From: Wolbachia endosymbiont of Folsomia candida
Lineage (GTDB): Bacteria; Pseudomonadota; Alphaproteobacteria; Rickettsiales; Anaplasmataceae
DNA: 64,000 nucleotides
Assembly (NCBI RefSeq): GCF_001931755.2
Contig: NZ_CP015510.2
Location: forward strand, 186,001-250,000
Direction: 5' to 3'
Each line of letters starts with the position of its first letter. The first letter of the stretch is position 1. Of the stretch, positions 1 through 9,125 are shown one piece after another. A model generated the notes under the pieces. The model searched no databases, was not told where the DNA came from, and saw only the letters and a program-made list of their open reading frames with translations. The position numbers and the translations under genes are program-made.

Positions 1-393
1 CTTTGCACTCTTGAGAAAAAATCTATTTACTCGGCCTAAGACTGTGTTTTGCTCATGCAAAATTATTGGTATAGAAAGAACCTTTGCTGCAAGAAGAGCA
101 GGAAAAGAAGCGTAGCTACCAAAGCCGATTACCAATTTTGGTCTTAACTTTCTTATCTGATGTAGAGCTAATATAGAGCTGTAAAATAATAAGAAAAAAA
201 ACTTGAGTTTGTGGATAATATTTCCACTTGATTTACATAACGGCAGTACATATATGTCTAAATTGTTATTTTTGCTTATTTTTTTGTCAGTAAACAATAT
301 ACAATTGTAATCTTGTGCATTTAGTGCTTTCGCTAAAGTGACGGCTGGGAAAATATGTCCACCTGTGCCGCCAGTTGCTAGGATAATATCCAT
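1..393 (-). CDS. murG: MurG, N-terminal part (cut by window edge)
   Basis: Undecaprenyl-PP-MurNAc-pentapeptide N-acetylglucosamine transferase, which makes lipid II at the inner face of the membrane. Reading leftwards from ATG at 393 the first 13 residues are MDIILATGGTGGH, the glycine-rich N-terminal loop diagnostic of MurG, followed by a stretch with the typical LRPKLVIGFGSYAS and HEQN motifs. The frame is open to the window edge, so about 131 residues (roughly the first third) are visible. It fits with other cell-wall genes in the window (ftsQ, ddl, mrdA), indicating that lipid II synthesis is retained. No promoter was identified. Confidence 0.93.
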   Translation of the reverse strand, partial: MDIILATGGTGGHIFPAVTLAKALNAQDYNCILFTDKKISKNNNLDIYVLPLCKSSGNIIHKLKFFFLLFYSSILALHQIRKLRPKLVIGFGSYASFPALLAAKVLSIPIILHEQNTVLGRVNRFFLKSAK

Positions 394-484
394 TTGCAAA
401 TAACAAATTAATGCTATATTATTAATCATTACTTAATAATTTGCACGTAGAATTTTATCAAGCTTTGTAATAGTTGAGTTGAAA

Positions 485-967
485 ATGCCTGAAAATAACA
501 ATAAAAAAAAAGGATCTAGGGTAGAAAATAAACTTCCACAGCAAGAAGTTTCTATTAAGGTGAAAGGGCAAGATGCAAAACAAGCTGCAATAAATCAAGG
601 AAATTTAAATAAAAAAGAACCAAAGGGTAAAGAAGAAGGCAGAAGTGGTGGGGGATTATTCAAAGGTGTTCTTAAATTCATTAAAGGTATATTCACTGCA
701 ACTATTGATATGCCTCAGCAGGGGCAGTTTGATAATAGAGACAAAAGATCACAAGAAGATCTAATTCAGCCAGAGAGTGTGCGACAGGGTGAATGGCTCA
801 ATCTTTCTCCAGAGACAAAGCAGAAAGCGAAAAAAGCAGCTGAAGGGCTGTTAAAAGAAGAGGTAAAGCTTGATGGTCGTAGTGATCGACCTATTGAGGG
901 AATGGTACCTAATCAAACTCCGCCTGAAGCTAAGCAAGAAAAAAGCGGTGGAAAACAGATTGGTTAG
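485..967 (+). CDS. hypothetical charged protein
   Basis: About 160 residues, no family recognised. The N-terminal third is very rich in Lys, Asn, Gln and Glu and probably disordered. Around residues 58-75 there is a short hydrophobic/amphipathic stretch (GGGLFKGVLKFIKGIFTA), then another charged, Pro/Gln-containing tail. I take the ATG at 485; an in-frame TTG two codons upstream is also possible. A disordered charged chain with one short amphipathic segment resembles in style the proteins at 56-62 kb, but I see no clear sequence homology. Convergent with lpdA, overlapping its last bases by four. Confidence 0.6.
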   Translation: MPENNNKKKGSRVENKLPQQEVSIKVKGQDAKQAAINQGNLNKKEPKGKEEGRSGGGLFKGVLKFIKGIFTATIDMPQQGQFDNRDKRSQEDLIQPESVRQGEWLNLSPETKQKAKKAAEGLLKEEVKLDGRSDRPIEGMVPNQTPPEAKQEKSGGKQIG

Positions 968-2349
968 CTGTTTAACGATTCATCGTCTGCAGCAAGAACT
1001 GATTCATGTATCATCTCTGAAATGGTTGGATGAGGAAAGATTGTAGATTTTATATCAGAGTCTGTGCCTTCTAGCTCTTTTACAAGAGCGAAATTACTGA
1101 TTAGCTCAGTTACTTCTGCTCCTATCATGTGGCTACCAAGAATCTCTCCTGTTTTTTTATCTATAATTGTTTTCACTAACCCTTCAGTTTCACTAAGTGC
1201 AATAGACTTACCATTAAAGTTAGAATGAAACTTCCCTATTTTTATATCGTATCCATTTTTTATTGCATCTTCCTCAGTGAGCCCAACACTTGCTATTTGT
1301 GGATGTGAATAGGTGCAGTTTGGTATGCATTCTTTTTTCAATGCATGAACATTTTTACCAGCAATTTTTTCAACACAAATTACTGCTTCATGACTTGCTT
1401 TATGCGCTAAACACGGCGGACCAGCTACATCACCTATTGCATATACATTGGTCTCACCTGTTTCACACCACTCATTCGTCTCAATAAAACCAGAAGAATT
1501 TAGTTTAATTTTCGTATTTTCGAGTCCTATATTTTCAGTGTTTGGCTGAATGCCTACTGCAACAATTACTCTATCGAATTCTCTACTTTCACCATTACTC
1601 AGTTGTACATGAACAGAATCTTTATTTTTAGTAACGGTTTTCACACTACTATTTGTATATATTTTTATTCCCTGTTTTGTGAAGATCTCTTCCGCCAAAT
1701 TCGAAATATCTTTATCCTCCAGTGGTAAAATGGTGTCTCTTATTTCTATTATTGTTACGTGAGTGCCTAGTGTGCTATAAAAACTTGCAAACTCTATTCC
1801 AATTGCACCAGAGCCTATAATTAAGAGCGATTTTGGTAATTTGCCTGGCATCATGGCGTGCTGCGCATTCCATATTAAATTTCCATCTGCTTCTATTCCA
1901 GGCAGATTTCGTGCTCTAACTCCAGTTGCTAAAATGATATGCTTAGAAGAAATCTTCTGTTCTTCCTTATCATTTATCACTTTTATAGCATTATTGCCTG
2001 CAAGATTGCCAAACCCTTTTAAGACGGTAATGCTGTTTTTTTTCATCAAATACGCAACACCACTTGATAATTTATCAACGACACTTCTTGAGTATTTCAC
2101 TATTGACTCTATATCAAAACTTGCGTCTTTTACTTTTATACCAAACTCTTCTGATCTTTTTATTAGCCCATAAACTTCAGAGGCTCTAAGCAGTGATTTT
2201 GTTGGTATGCACCCCCAGTTTAGGCATATACCGCCTAAATTCTTTTCTTTTTCGACAATTGCTGTTTTAAATCCAAGCTGCGCTGCTCTAATTGCTGCTA
2301 TATAACCACCGGGACCGCTACCTATAACTGTGATATCATAATTGTTCAT
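964..2349 (-). CDS. lpdA: dihydrolipoamide dehydrogenase (E3)
   Basis: FAD-dependent E3 subunit of 2-oxoacid dehydrogenase complexes, reoxidising dihydrolipoyl groups with NAD+. The 461 residues show the FAD-binding GSGPGG at 10-15, the redox disulfide in CLNWGC (Cys42 and Cys47), a second dinucleotide fold GSGAIGIEFA near 180, the FAD motif AIGDVAG near 305, and the C-terminal FPHPTISE segment that supplies the catalytic His-Glu pair. Length is normal for the family. A sigma70-like promoter lies just upstream. Anaplasmataceae usually keep two E3 genes; which complex this one serves cannot be told from the sequence. Confidence 0.95.
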   Translation of the reverse strand: MNNYDITVIGSGPGGYIAAIRAAQLGFKTAIVEKEKNLGGICLNWGCIPTKSLLRASEVYGLIKRSEEFGIKVKDASFDIESIVKYSRSVVDKLSSGVAYLMKKNSITVLKGFGNLAGNNAIKVINDKEEQKISSKHIILATGVRARNLPGIEADGNLIWNAQHAMMPGKLPKSLLIIGSGAIGIEFASFYSTLGTHVTIIEIRDTILPLEDKDISNLAEEIFTKQGIKIYTNSSVKTVTKNKDSVHVQLSNGESREFDRVIVAVGIQPNTENIGLENTKIKLNSSGFIETNEWCETGETNVYAIGDVAGPPCLAHKASHEAVICVEKIAGKNVHALKKECIPNCTYSHPQIASVGLTEEDAIKNGYDIKIGKFHSNFNGKSIALSETEGLVKTIIDKKTGEILGSHMIGAEVTELISNFALVKELEGTDSDIKSTIFPHPTISEMIHESVLAADDESLNS

Positions 2350-2375
2350 TAACTTTTTTCGTATTCAAAAGACTA

Positions 2376-2404
2376 TGTATACCATAAGGTAACCATATGA
2401 TCAA
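2376..2404 (-). promoter_or_regulatory. predicted promoter of lpdA
   Basis: On the minus strand TTGATC (2404-2399), a 17-bp spacer, then TATACA (2381-2376), 27 bp before the lpdA start codon. Consensus match only. Confidence 0.5.
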
Positions 2405-2431
2405 TTATTTGAGATAGTAGACTATAAGATG

Positions 2432-2565
2432 GTGTTATCCCAGTGTGTGACACTTGGATGACAGAAAGAGGATACTGGAATGACAGGAGGGAGGGCTACT
2501 CGGATGACAGATGATTTTGCAGGAAGTCTAAAGATCCCAGCGCGTGACACTGGGATCTATAAGTT
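2432..2565. repeat. palindromic repeat cluster
   Basis: Several partial copies of the GTCATCCCAGTG-type palindrome, including a complete one at 2533-2557 (GATCCCAG...CTGGGATC arms around GCGTGACA). It lies between two minus-strand genes and belongs to the dispersed family seen throughout the window. Confidence 0.75.
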
Positions 2566-2596
2566 GTAATCTAAGGTTTTTGTAGTATGACGTACA

Positions 2597-3712
2597 TTAA
2601 AAATCCCAATGAGATGGATCACCAGATATATAATCAGTTGACACTACTCCTCTTACAGCGGCTATGAAATCTGGATCAGTTGCACTAATACCACCTGCTC
2701 CTTCTCCTGCTTGTCCTCGTGGACCTTCTGGCCCTTCTAGACCTTTTGTACCTAAGAAATCTTTTGCTATCTTTAAACTAGCAAGCTCACCATACACTTT
2801 GTCATCAGCATTATTTCCGGTTCTATCAAGAGCTTTTCCTAACTCTGTTACTAAAATTGATTTTTTACCATCTTGTGCGCCAAGTACTGTTTCACCTAAG
2901 AAAACCTTTGCTGTTTGATTACTGCTAGCACCGTAAGGTGTTTCAGTAGTGCCAAGAGCCTCAGCTAGTTTCGTTACTAAAACTAATTTTTGACCATCTT
3001 TTGCACCAAGTAGTGCTTCTGCAAAAGGTTTCTTTAGTACATCTGTATCAAGCTTAGCTAACATAGCATTTACTCCATTTGCAGTTGCATTAGCACCATC
3101 AGTATCAGCTTTGAGTGCTAATGCAGTATCTGCTGCTGTTTTAGTATATACTATCTTACTCTTATCAGCACCTGTTGTTATTGCTGTTACTAAAGCATCT
3201 ACACCTGTTATCGGATTAGTACCGTCATTTAATACAGCTGTTTTGAACTCAGCAGAACCTATAATTGGATTCACCACAGCGCTTTTCGCAAGATCTGCAG
3301 TTTTAACAAATGTAGTTCCTGCGTTTGTTTCAAGATTCCCTTCAGTAATAAGCTTTCCTTGAGCTGCTAAGTACTCTACTGGTTTTTGATCAGTTGCGCC
3401 ATCATACTGTGCAGGTGTTGCGTTAGAAGCAAGCAATTCTCCTAATTTGGTTACTAAAACTGATTTATTGCCAGCATCTTCTGTACTAAGTAAACTTCCT
3501 AGAGCAGTAGCCAAACCATTTATTGTATGTGTTGTAGCTGCCTGAGCACCTTGTGCTTGATATCCCAATTCAAGTTCATCGCTTCCTGCTCCTCCTCCTA
3601 TATTTAAAGTATATTGATTACCTATCTTATCTTCCAAAGTTACAAGTTTAACATCACTCAGGCCTGTTGCTGCTGTACCTGAAACGCTTTCAAATTTTAA
3701 ACTAGCTGGCAT
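2597..3712 (-). CDS. repetitive protein with short collagen-like tail
   Basis: About 371 residues, no family recognised. I start at the ATG at 3712 because GGAGAG lies five bases upstream; an open frame extends 13 codons further. No signal peptide is obvious. The chain is Ala/Thr/Leu-rich and contains about three degenerate copies of a segment of the type 'LG..DG.K.VLVTKLGELL' spaced by acidic/Asn linkers, followed near the C-terminus by a Gly-X-X stretch (GLEGPEGPRGQAGEGAGG) reminiscent of collagen-like or phage-fibre sequences. The composition resembles secreted or surface-exposed repeat proteins, but that is inference. It stands alone between repeat clusters. Confidence 0.7.
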   Translation of the reverse strand: MPASLKFESVSGTAATGLSDVKLVTLEDKIGNQYTLNIGGGAGSDELELGYQAQGAQAATTHTINGLATALGSLLSTEDAGNKSVLVTKLGELLASNATPAQYDGATDQKPVEYLAAQGKLITEGNLETNAGTTFVKTADLAKSAVVNPIIGSAEFKTAVLNDGTNPITGVDALVTAITTGADKSKIVYTKTAADTALALKADTDGANATANGVNAMLAKLDTDVLKKPFAEALLGAKDGQKLVLVTKLAEALGTTETPYGASSNQTAKVFLGETVLGAQDGKKSILVTELGKALDRTGNNADDKVYGELASLKIAKDFLGTKGLEGPEGPRGQAGEGAGGISATDPDFIAAVRGVVSTDYISGDPSHWDF

Positions 3713-3818
3713 ATAACTCTCCGTTAATTGTAAAAAACATACAATGCACAAAAATTGTGTAATTTCTGTGAATGCTAAATATGGTATCAGCTATGGTGTC
3801 GTTCCAGTACCCTCCTCC

Positions 3819-3964
3819 TGTCATCCCAGTGCACAGACACTGGGATCCAGGTATAAAAATCTTTACAAATTGTGTGGTGAACAACAGATTCTGAGAGCAT
3901 ATGTTAAAGCAATGTCTTAATAAAGAAAAAGATGGATCCCAGTGTCACGCACTGGAATGACACC
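3819..3964. repeat. ~145-bp palindrome-bounded repeat
   Basis: Begins with a complete palindrome (TCATCCCAGTG...CACTGGGATCC), continues through an AT-rich middle starting AGGTATAAAAAT, and ends with a second palindrome (GATGGATCCCAGTG...CACTGGAATGAC). The same arrangement, with the same middle sequence, lies inside the coding region at about 49.86-50.03 kb. Confidence 0.7.
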
Positions 3965-4092
3965 AAAGGTTGATGCTTTTAGTTTCTTTTCTCGCTAAAT
4001 TAGACATTCGTACAGTTGTGTGTCACGCACTGGTATGACAGGAAAAAATGCACTGGAACGACAAAGAGACACTACTTGATAGTCTTTTCGGC

Positions 4093-4950
4093 TTATAGCT
4101 GCTTTATTTCATCAAAAGAAAGTCCAGTGGTTTGGGATATTACATCAATTGACACTCCAGCTTTAAATAGATTCTTTGCTACTTCGATTTTGGCTTTCAT
4201 TGCGCCTTTTTGAGTTGCAAGATCGAGCTTATACTCGAGTATGGCTTCTTCTTTGCTAATTCTTAAAATTTCTTCTTCATAATTAATTAGTTCTTTTTCT
4301 GACCAATTAAATTTATCAAGCTCACTATATGCTTGTTTTATAATTGGTGCTTTTTGAGTGACCTTTTGCACGTCTTCATCTGTACTTTCTTCTGCATACT
4401 TAAAGAAATAACACCATTTTTCTATTATATTTTCCAGTTCATCTTCCTTATCCTTGGGAAATTTTGGTAATTCTATAAAAACAAATTGAAGATCTTTTAA
4501 ATAGCATCCATTAGTTCTTATATCTCTTACATTATGAGTTGAAATATAATCCAACTGATCAGGAAATAAGTTACAATTTGATATAGCAATAAAGTAAACT
4601 GTTTTTAGATCTATATACCTACCAGACTTATCAATTTGGCGAGAGTAAGCTCTGGCAGCATAGTATTGAGCACGTTTTTCAAAGCCCTTATCACGAGCTA
4701 GCTGCATTTCCACTACATATCTAACTCCACTCAAGTCTTTACATAAAACATCAACAATACTCTGTTTGTCAGAAGCAATTTCAGCATCTTGAATAGTGCT
4801 TAAAAATTCCACTTCTTCTATTGCATCAGATTCAGAAAATCCTAAAATATCATTCAAAAAGTGAATGAGAATATTTTTATTTCTTTCCGTCCCAAAGATT
4901 CTCTTAAAACATAAATCATTCTTCGGATCTAGAAACTTAGAAATAGCCAT
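4093..4950 (-). CDS. Rpn-family PD-(D/E)XK nuclease / putative transposase
   Basis: 285 residues. The start MAISKFLDPKNDLCFKRIFG and the following 'NKNILIHFLNDIL' are typical of the Rpn (recombination-promoting nuclease)/PDDEXK_2 family, long annotated as transposase. The nuclease core is visible near residues 65-95: an Asp in SIVDVLC, then VVEMQL (E-x-Q variant of the catalytic D-ExK pattern), followed by the family's KRAQYYAARAYSRQI helix. The C-terminus carries a helix reading AKIEVAKNLFKAGVSIDVISQTTGLS, common at the end of these proteins. Length is normal and the frame intact. Not flanked by terminal repeats, so not itself an IS. Confidence 0.85.
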   Translation of the reverse strand: MAISKFLDPKNDLCFKRIFGTERNKNILIHFLNDILGFSESDAIEEVEFLSTIQDAEIASDKQSIVDVLCKDLSGVRYVVEMQLARDKGFEKRAQYYAARAYSRQIDKSGRYIDLKTVYFIAISNCNLFPDQLDYISTHNVRDIRTNGCYLKDLQFVFIELPKFPKDKEDELENIIEKWCYFFKYAEESTDEDVQKVTQKAPIIKQAYSELDKFNWSEKELINYEEEILRISKEEAILEYKLDLATQKGAMKAKIEVAKNLFKAGVSIDVISQTTGLSFDEIKQL

Positions 4951-5055
4951 GGCTACAGTGCTTGGAAATATTAGTAATTATACATAATTTGCGACAAATA
5001 TTCAATGTTTTTATTTATCTACACCTGAATGCCACGGTGCTAGTCTAACTGCATT

Positions 5056-5084
5056 TTGCATAATAAATAAATTTATGTTATACT
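5056..5084 (+). promoter_or_regulatory. predicted promoter
   Basis: TTGCAT (5056-5061), 17-bp spacer, TATACT (5079-5084), 28 bp before the ATG at 5113, which itself has a GAGG ribosome site. Confidence 0.55.
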
Positions 5085-5112
5085 GGTTATGTGATAGCTG
5101 ATGAGGTAAGTT

Positions 5113-5892
5113 ATGTCGTTACAAAAAATCATTATAGATCAATTAGAGAAAAAATTAGACCAGCCGTTCTTACATAAACTTGCTACTGATAAAAAATATT
5201 TTGAAGAAATCTCAAAATATTTAAAACACAATTTAAATATAAGCTTAGAAAAATTTATACGTAGCGTCTATAGATCAAGTGGCGGAGATATTAATCTTCG
5301 CGATCATAAAGGCGAAACGGCATTATATCCTGCATCAGAAAATTTTAATCAGGGTATGGTGCGTATTTTAAAGTCATGTGGTATGAACATTAGTGACTTC
5401 AATCGCGAAGTCAGTAACAAAATATGGGAAAATTGCAAAAAATCCAGGAGAATTTCATTAATTAATGAAGCTAATATTTCCAATATCTGCGATGCAATAC
5501 GCAGCACTACTAGCGCAGAAAATGTATTGCAGCATTTGGTTTCCGCTACTGTCGGGCTTATTGTTAATACTACTACTACTATGATTATTAATGCTATTAA
5601 CGGCGATTATTATAATAATTCTATTATTCCTATTATTCATCGAAGCAGTACGGATTTTATTGCTAATAGAGTGAATAATATTATTGGCTTTACTTTTGGA
5701 ACTATGGCGCATAAGTTTGCACAAATAACACCAGAATTAGTGAGAAACATTTCTGATTTATTACATAATAGATTGGAGGAAAGAAGCAATGATTTGGAAA
5801 TCGCTAGGTATGAAAAAATACAAGAGAATGTTGCGTCTATTTTAACGGAAGTGCAAGTGGAGCGAATTTTATCTAAAGATAGGCATCGTTGA
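5113..5892 (+). CDS. hypothetical protein with one ankyrin-like unit
   Basis: 259 residues. Residues about 55-95 read GGDINLRDHKGETALYPASENFNQGMVRILKSCG, close to a single ankyrin repeat; the rest matches nothing I know. A hydrophobic segment around residues 140-165 (LVSATVGLIVNTTTTMIINAI) could be membrane-associated. The C-terminal third is charged and helical. ATG at 5113 is supported by GAGG seven bases upstream and by a promoter just before it. It is followed closely by era, with 62 bp between. Confidence 0.65.
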   Translation: MSLQKIIIDQLEKKLDQPFLHKLATDKKYFEEISKYLKHNLNISLEKFIRSVYRSSGGDINLRDHKGETALYPASENFNQGMVRILKSCGMNISDFNREVSNKIWENCKKSRRISLINEANISNICDAIRSTTSAENVLQHLVSATVGLIVNTTTTMIINAINGDYYNNSIIPIIHRSSTDFIANRVNNIIGFTFGTMAHKFAQITPELVRNISDLLHNRLEERSNDLEIARYEKIQENVASILTEVQVERILSKDRHR

Positions 5893-5954
5893 GTGCTAAT
5901 TTTGTTATGTAAGTAGCTTGACACTGGCACTCAGTTTCCTTTATAATTTCATCT

Positions 5955-6839
5955 GTGAAAGGACAAAAATGCTTATTCGTTACTATTGCTGGTTTACCGA
6001 ATGCTGGTAAATCTACGTTAATTAATAGTATCGTAGGCAAGAAAATTGCAATTGTAACTCCCAAAGTGCAAACAACAAGAACGCAAATGAGAGGAATTGC
6101 GGTATTGGGCAATACGCAGATTGTCTTTACTGACTCCCCAGGGATTTTTTCAGCAAAAACTGAACTTGAAAAAGCTTTAGTTAAATCTGCATGGTCAGCA
6201 GTTAATGGTGGTGATGTTACTTTATTACTTATCGATGCAAGCAATTATTTGAAAGACATAGAGAGAATCAAGACAATATTCGCACGACTGCAGCGCACAA
6301 AAGCACAATGTATTTTAGTTATAAACAAGATTGATTTGATAAAAAAGCCTGAATTAAAGATGGCATATGAACATCTAAATTTATTATATAAATTTGAAAA
6401 GATTTTTATAATATCAGCACTAAAAAGTGATGGACTTTCTGATTTAATGAATTATCTCTCTGAAATTGCACCTGCAAGCCCTTGGTTTTATGAAGAAGAT
6501 CAGATAACCGATTCATCGATGAATTTTTTATCAGCAGAGATTACAAGAGAAAAATTATTCTTGAATTTGCGTGAAGAATTGCCATATTCTACAGCAGTTA
6601 TAACTGAGCAATCTGAGGAAAAAAAAGATAAGAGTTTAGTTATAAAGCAGATAGTATTTGTATTAAAAGATAGTCATAAAAAAATAGTGATAGGAAAAGA
6701 TGGAAGTAATATTAGGAAAATTAACATTGAAGCGCGTGCTGAGCTAGAAAAAATGTTTGAGTGCAAAGTTCATCTCTTTTTGTTTATAAAAGTGAGGTCT
6801 TGGATTGACCGCCCTGAGGAGTATATAAGTGATGCTTAA
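5955..6839 (+). CDS. era: GTPase Era
   Basis: Ribosome-assembly GTPase that binds the 3' end of 16S rRNA. 294 residues: P-loop GLPNAGKS near 13-20, switch I with QTTRTQMRGI, G3 DSPG near 60, G4 NKID near 124, then the C-terminal KH domain with VIGKDGSNIRKI near 256. Length is normal. The start is GTG at 5955; the nearby ATG is out of frame. The gene's last 11 bases overlap the following exonuclease gene, suggesting translational coupling. Confidence 0.95.
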   Translation: MKGQKCLFVTIAGLPNAGKSTLINSIVGKKIAIVTPKVQTTRTQMRGIAVLGNTQIVFTDSPGIFSAKTELEKALVKSAWSAVNGGDVTLLLIDASNYLKDIERIKTIFARLQRTKAQCILVINKIDLIKKPELKMAYEHLNLLYKFEKIFIISALKSDGLSDLMNYLSEIAPASPWFYEEDQITDSSMNFLSAEITREKLFLNLREELPYSTAVITEQSEEKKDKSLVIKQIVFVLKDSHKKIVIGKDGSNIRKINIEARAELEKMFECKVHLFLFIKVRSWIDRPEEYISDA

Positions 6840-7659
6840 TTCTTTATTAGTATTTGATATTGAAACTATACCGGATGTAAATCCTTGCAAGAATTTGCTG
6901 GATATTGATGAAAACAGCAGCTTAGAGGAAAAAAGAGAGGCATTAACAAAATATCACCTGGAAATAACAAATGGGCAAAATTCTTTTTTGCGTCAGCCAT
7001 TCCACCAAATTGTAGCCATCAGTTTTTTACTCTGCAATATAAGTCATCGCAGTGGATATGAAGTATTTACTCTGCAGGAAATTAGATCTGGAGGAGCACT
7101 AAGTTCTAGTGAAAAAGAGCTAGTGAAAGGATTTTTCAATTATATGTCGGAAAAAAAACCGAGGCTAGTTTCCTTCAACGGGCGCACTTTTGATATACCG
7201 GTGCTGAAATATCGCGCTATGGTTCATGGTATTCAGGCGGAATATTTTCATAAAGCTGGTGATAAGTGGAACAGCTATAATCAAAGATACAGTAGTGATT
7301 GGCATTGTGATTTGCTTGAGACTCTCTCTGATTTTGGAGCTTCTGCAAGAGTGAAAATGAATGAGGTTTGTGCAGCGTTTAACTTGCCTGGTAAAATCGG
7401 AGTTGATGGGTCGCAAGTGATGAGCTTATACGATAGTGGCAGGTTACAAGAAATTAGGGATTATTGCGAAACAGATGTGATTAATACTTATTTGATTTAC
7501 TTAAAGTTCATGCATCATCAAGGAAGAATTACTACAGAAAGCTATAATAAAAGTGTAGAAGAATTGCTTTTAGAGTGTGAAAAAAAAGAACATCTAAAAA
7601 AATTCAAAGAAGAGTGGGAAATAACAAGTGGTGGTAATTTTTATACTGAATCAAAATAA
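6832..7659 (+). CDS. PolB-type 3'-5' exonuclease domain protein
   Basis: 275 residues, resembling the predicted 3'-5' exonucleases related to the exonuclease domain of DNA polymerase B (RNase H-like DEDD fold). Motifs: FDIETIP near the N-terminus (Exo I Asp and Glu), LVSFNGRTFDIPVL near 115 (Exo II, N-x-x-x-F-D), and EIRDYCETDVINTYLIYL near 210 (Exo III, Y-x-x-x-D). I prefer the ATG at 6832 to the GTG one codon earlier; GAGGAG lies upstream. Overlaps era. Likely DNA repair or nucleic acid turnover; substrate unknown. Confidence 0.85.
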   Translation: MLNSLLVFDIETIPDVNPCKNLLDIDENSSLEEKREALTKYHLEITNGQNSFLRQPFHQIVAISFLLCNISHRSGYEVFTLQEIRSGGALSSSEKELVKGFFNYMSEKKPRLVSFNGRTFDIPVLKYRAMVHGIQAEYFHKAGDKWNSYNQRYSSDWHCDLLETLSDFGASARVKMNEVCAAFNLPGKIGVDGSQVMSLYDSGRLQEIRDYCETDVINTYLIYLKFMHHQGRITTESYNKSVEELLLECEKKEHLKKFKEEWEITSGGNFYTESK

Positions 7660-7703
7660 ATTGAATGTATGGAGCAATTTAATCATTGCTCCATAATAAT
7701 GGG

Positions 7704-9032
7704 TTATAAACACCTTGTAATGTGTAAGAAACTCTCACACGTACTACTTATTTTCTCAATTTTTACTTCCTTAAACCAAGAGGTAATATCATATTCTTCC
7801 TTTATTTTCTCAAAGAAATTTTTTGACTCACCAAAAATACGTTCGATTAAATTATCGGCGTAGTACTGAGCGTTTCCTAAAACTGCACAGTTCACTTGAT
7901 TTAGTATTCTGGCAGGGCGGGAAAAGAAAGAAACAGTATTATTTGACTTAAAGTCTTTTTCCTCCATGTCATTAATAGCTTGATAATAACCATCAATCCT
8001 ATGAACACCGTGTGTTGGTGGCACTTCAAGTGTTAATGGTTTACCAACATGATCGTAACCAAAACCACATGGTGCTACCATTGGTACCGGATCTTTATCT
8101 TGAGCAACTGTAATAGTTTTTTCTTGAAGAACATCATTATAAACTTCACTAGCAGTAAGATCAAAAACTCTTGGGTCACCAAAAGTTGCAACATGAATGT
8201 CTTCAGCACCTGCTTTTTTATTAAAATATAAAGCAGCTATTTTAGCAATAGCTCCTCCCATGCTATGACCTGTAAAGTTGAATTTAAGGTCTTTTATCTT
8301 TACCTTTTGTTCATTTGCATTAGTTGCTAATATTTTATAAAGGCTAGGCCATGAGTCTTGAAATCCGTAATGAAATCCTCTGTGCACCCTTCCATTGTAG
8401 ATCTTTTCACCTTCAGGTGAAATTCTCGTAAGAGAAAATATTGCATTAAGATCGATCATTACATCATCAGGATATTTAGTACCTCTGTAAGCGATCGTTA
8501 CTTCCTTGCCTTTTGTAAAAACAAAACCGGCAAGTCTTTTACCTTCAGAATAGCTTTTCTTCTCAGAATAGAATGGAATAATACTATAGCCTTCATTAAT
8601 AAATTCAGCTTTGGGTTTATACCCAGATTCAGATAATTTTGTATCATTATTGCCATAGGTCATCTTAGAAAAGGTGCACATCTCCAGTAACTTCTCTTTA
8701 TTAAATCCAGCAATTTCTGCAACACTTTCACCAGTCTTGCAATAAGGCAAAGAATGTATTTCGTTTTCATCAGGAAGGTTAATAAATTCAAAATTATCGT
8801 CGTCTTCTATAATCTCAGAGTCGCTTGCTGCTTCTCTTACTTCAAGATCATTGTTGATTTTTACAATACTAGAATCAGTTCCTTCTTTTTCTACCTTAAG
8901 ACCACTTATAACCTGGAAACTGCCTAGTGATGTAGAAGTTGATTGTTTAACACTATCCAGTTCTGAACTGGCGTTATCCGGATCAGCACTTGTAGTACCA
9001 AACCAATAATTACGTAAAAAGTTAAAATCCAT
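7704..9032 (-). CDS. class 3 lipase family protein
   Basis: About 442 residues. The nucleophile elbow GHSMGG lies near residue 255, within a segment ending in HVATFGDPRV that is typical of fungal-type class 3 lipases; the upstream ITIAYRGTKYPDD matches the family's oxyanion region, and VDHVGKP/HGVHRIDGY supplies a candidate catalytic His. The N-terminal ~120 residues are acidic and unmatched; no clear signal peptide. I choose the ATG at 9032: GAGG lies nine bases upstream and the predicted promoter at 9097-9069 lies downstream of an alternative, longer start at 9125. Lipid hydrolysis is inferred; target unknown, possibly host-derived lipids. Confidence 0.85.
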   Translation of the reverse strand: MDFNFLRNYWFGTTSADPDNASSELDSVKQSTSTSLGSFQVISGLKVEKEGTDSSIVKINNDLEVREAASDSEIIEDDDNFEFINLPDENEIHSLPYCKTGESVAEIAGFNKEKLLEMCTFSKMTYGNNDTKLSESGYKPKAEFINEGYSIIPFYSEKKSYSEGKRLAGFVFTKGKEVTIAYRGTKYPDDVMIDLNAIFSLTRISPEGEKIYNGRVHRGFHYGFQDSWPSLYKILATNANEQKVKIKDLKFNFTGHSMGGAIAKIAALYFNKKAGAEDIHVATFGDPRVFDLTASEVYNDVLQEKTITVAQDKDPVPMVAPCGFGYDHVGKPLTLEVPPTHGVHRIDGYYQAINDMEEKDFKSNNTVSFFSRPARILNQVNCAVLGNAQYYADNLIERIFGESKNFFEKIKEEYDITSWFKEVKIEKISSTCESFLHITRCL

Positions 9033-9068
9033 AATGCTTGCCTCACACAAACTAATAAAGTCTTGATT

Positions 9069-9097
9069 AGTATAACTAACGTTAGTACTGTTGTAAA
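9069..9097 (-). promoter_or_regulatory. lipase promoter with palindromic operator-like spacer
   Basis: On the minus strand TTTACA (9097-9092), 17-bp spacer, TATACT (9074-9069). The spacer contains the perfect 12-bp palindrome ACTAACGTTAGT (9075-9086) abutting the -10 box, a classic position for a repressor site. Confidence 0.6.
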
Positions 9098-9125
9098 CCT
9101 GTATAGTATAAGTAGTATTTTGCAA

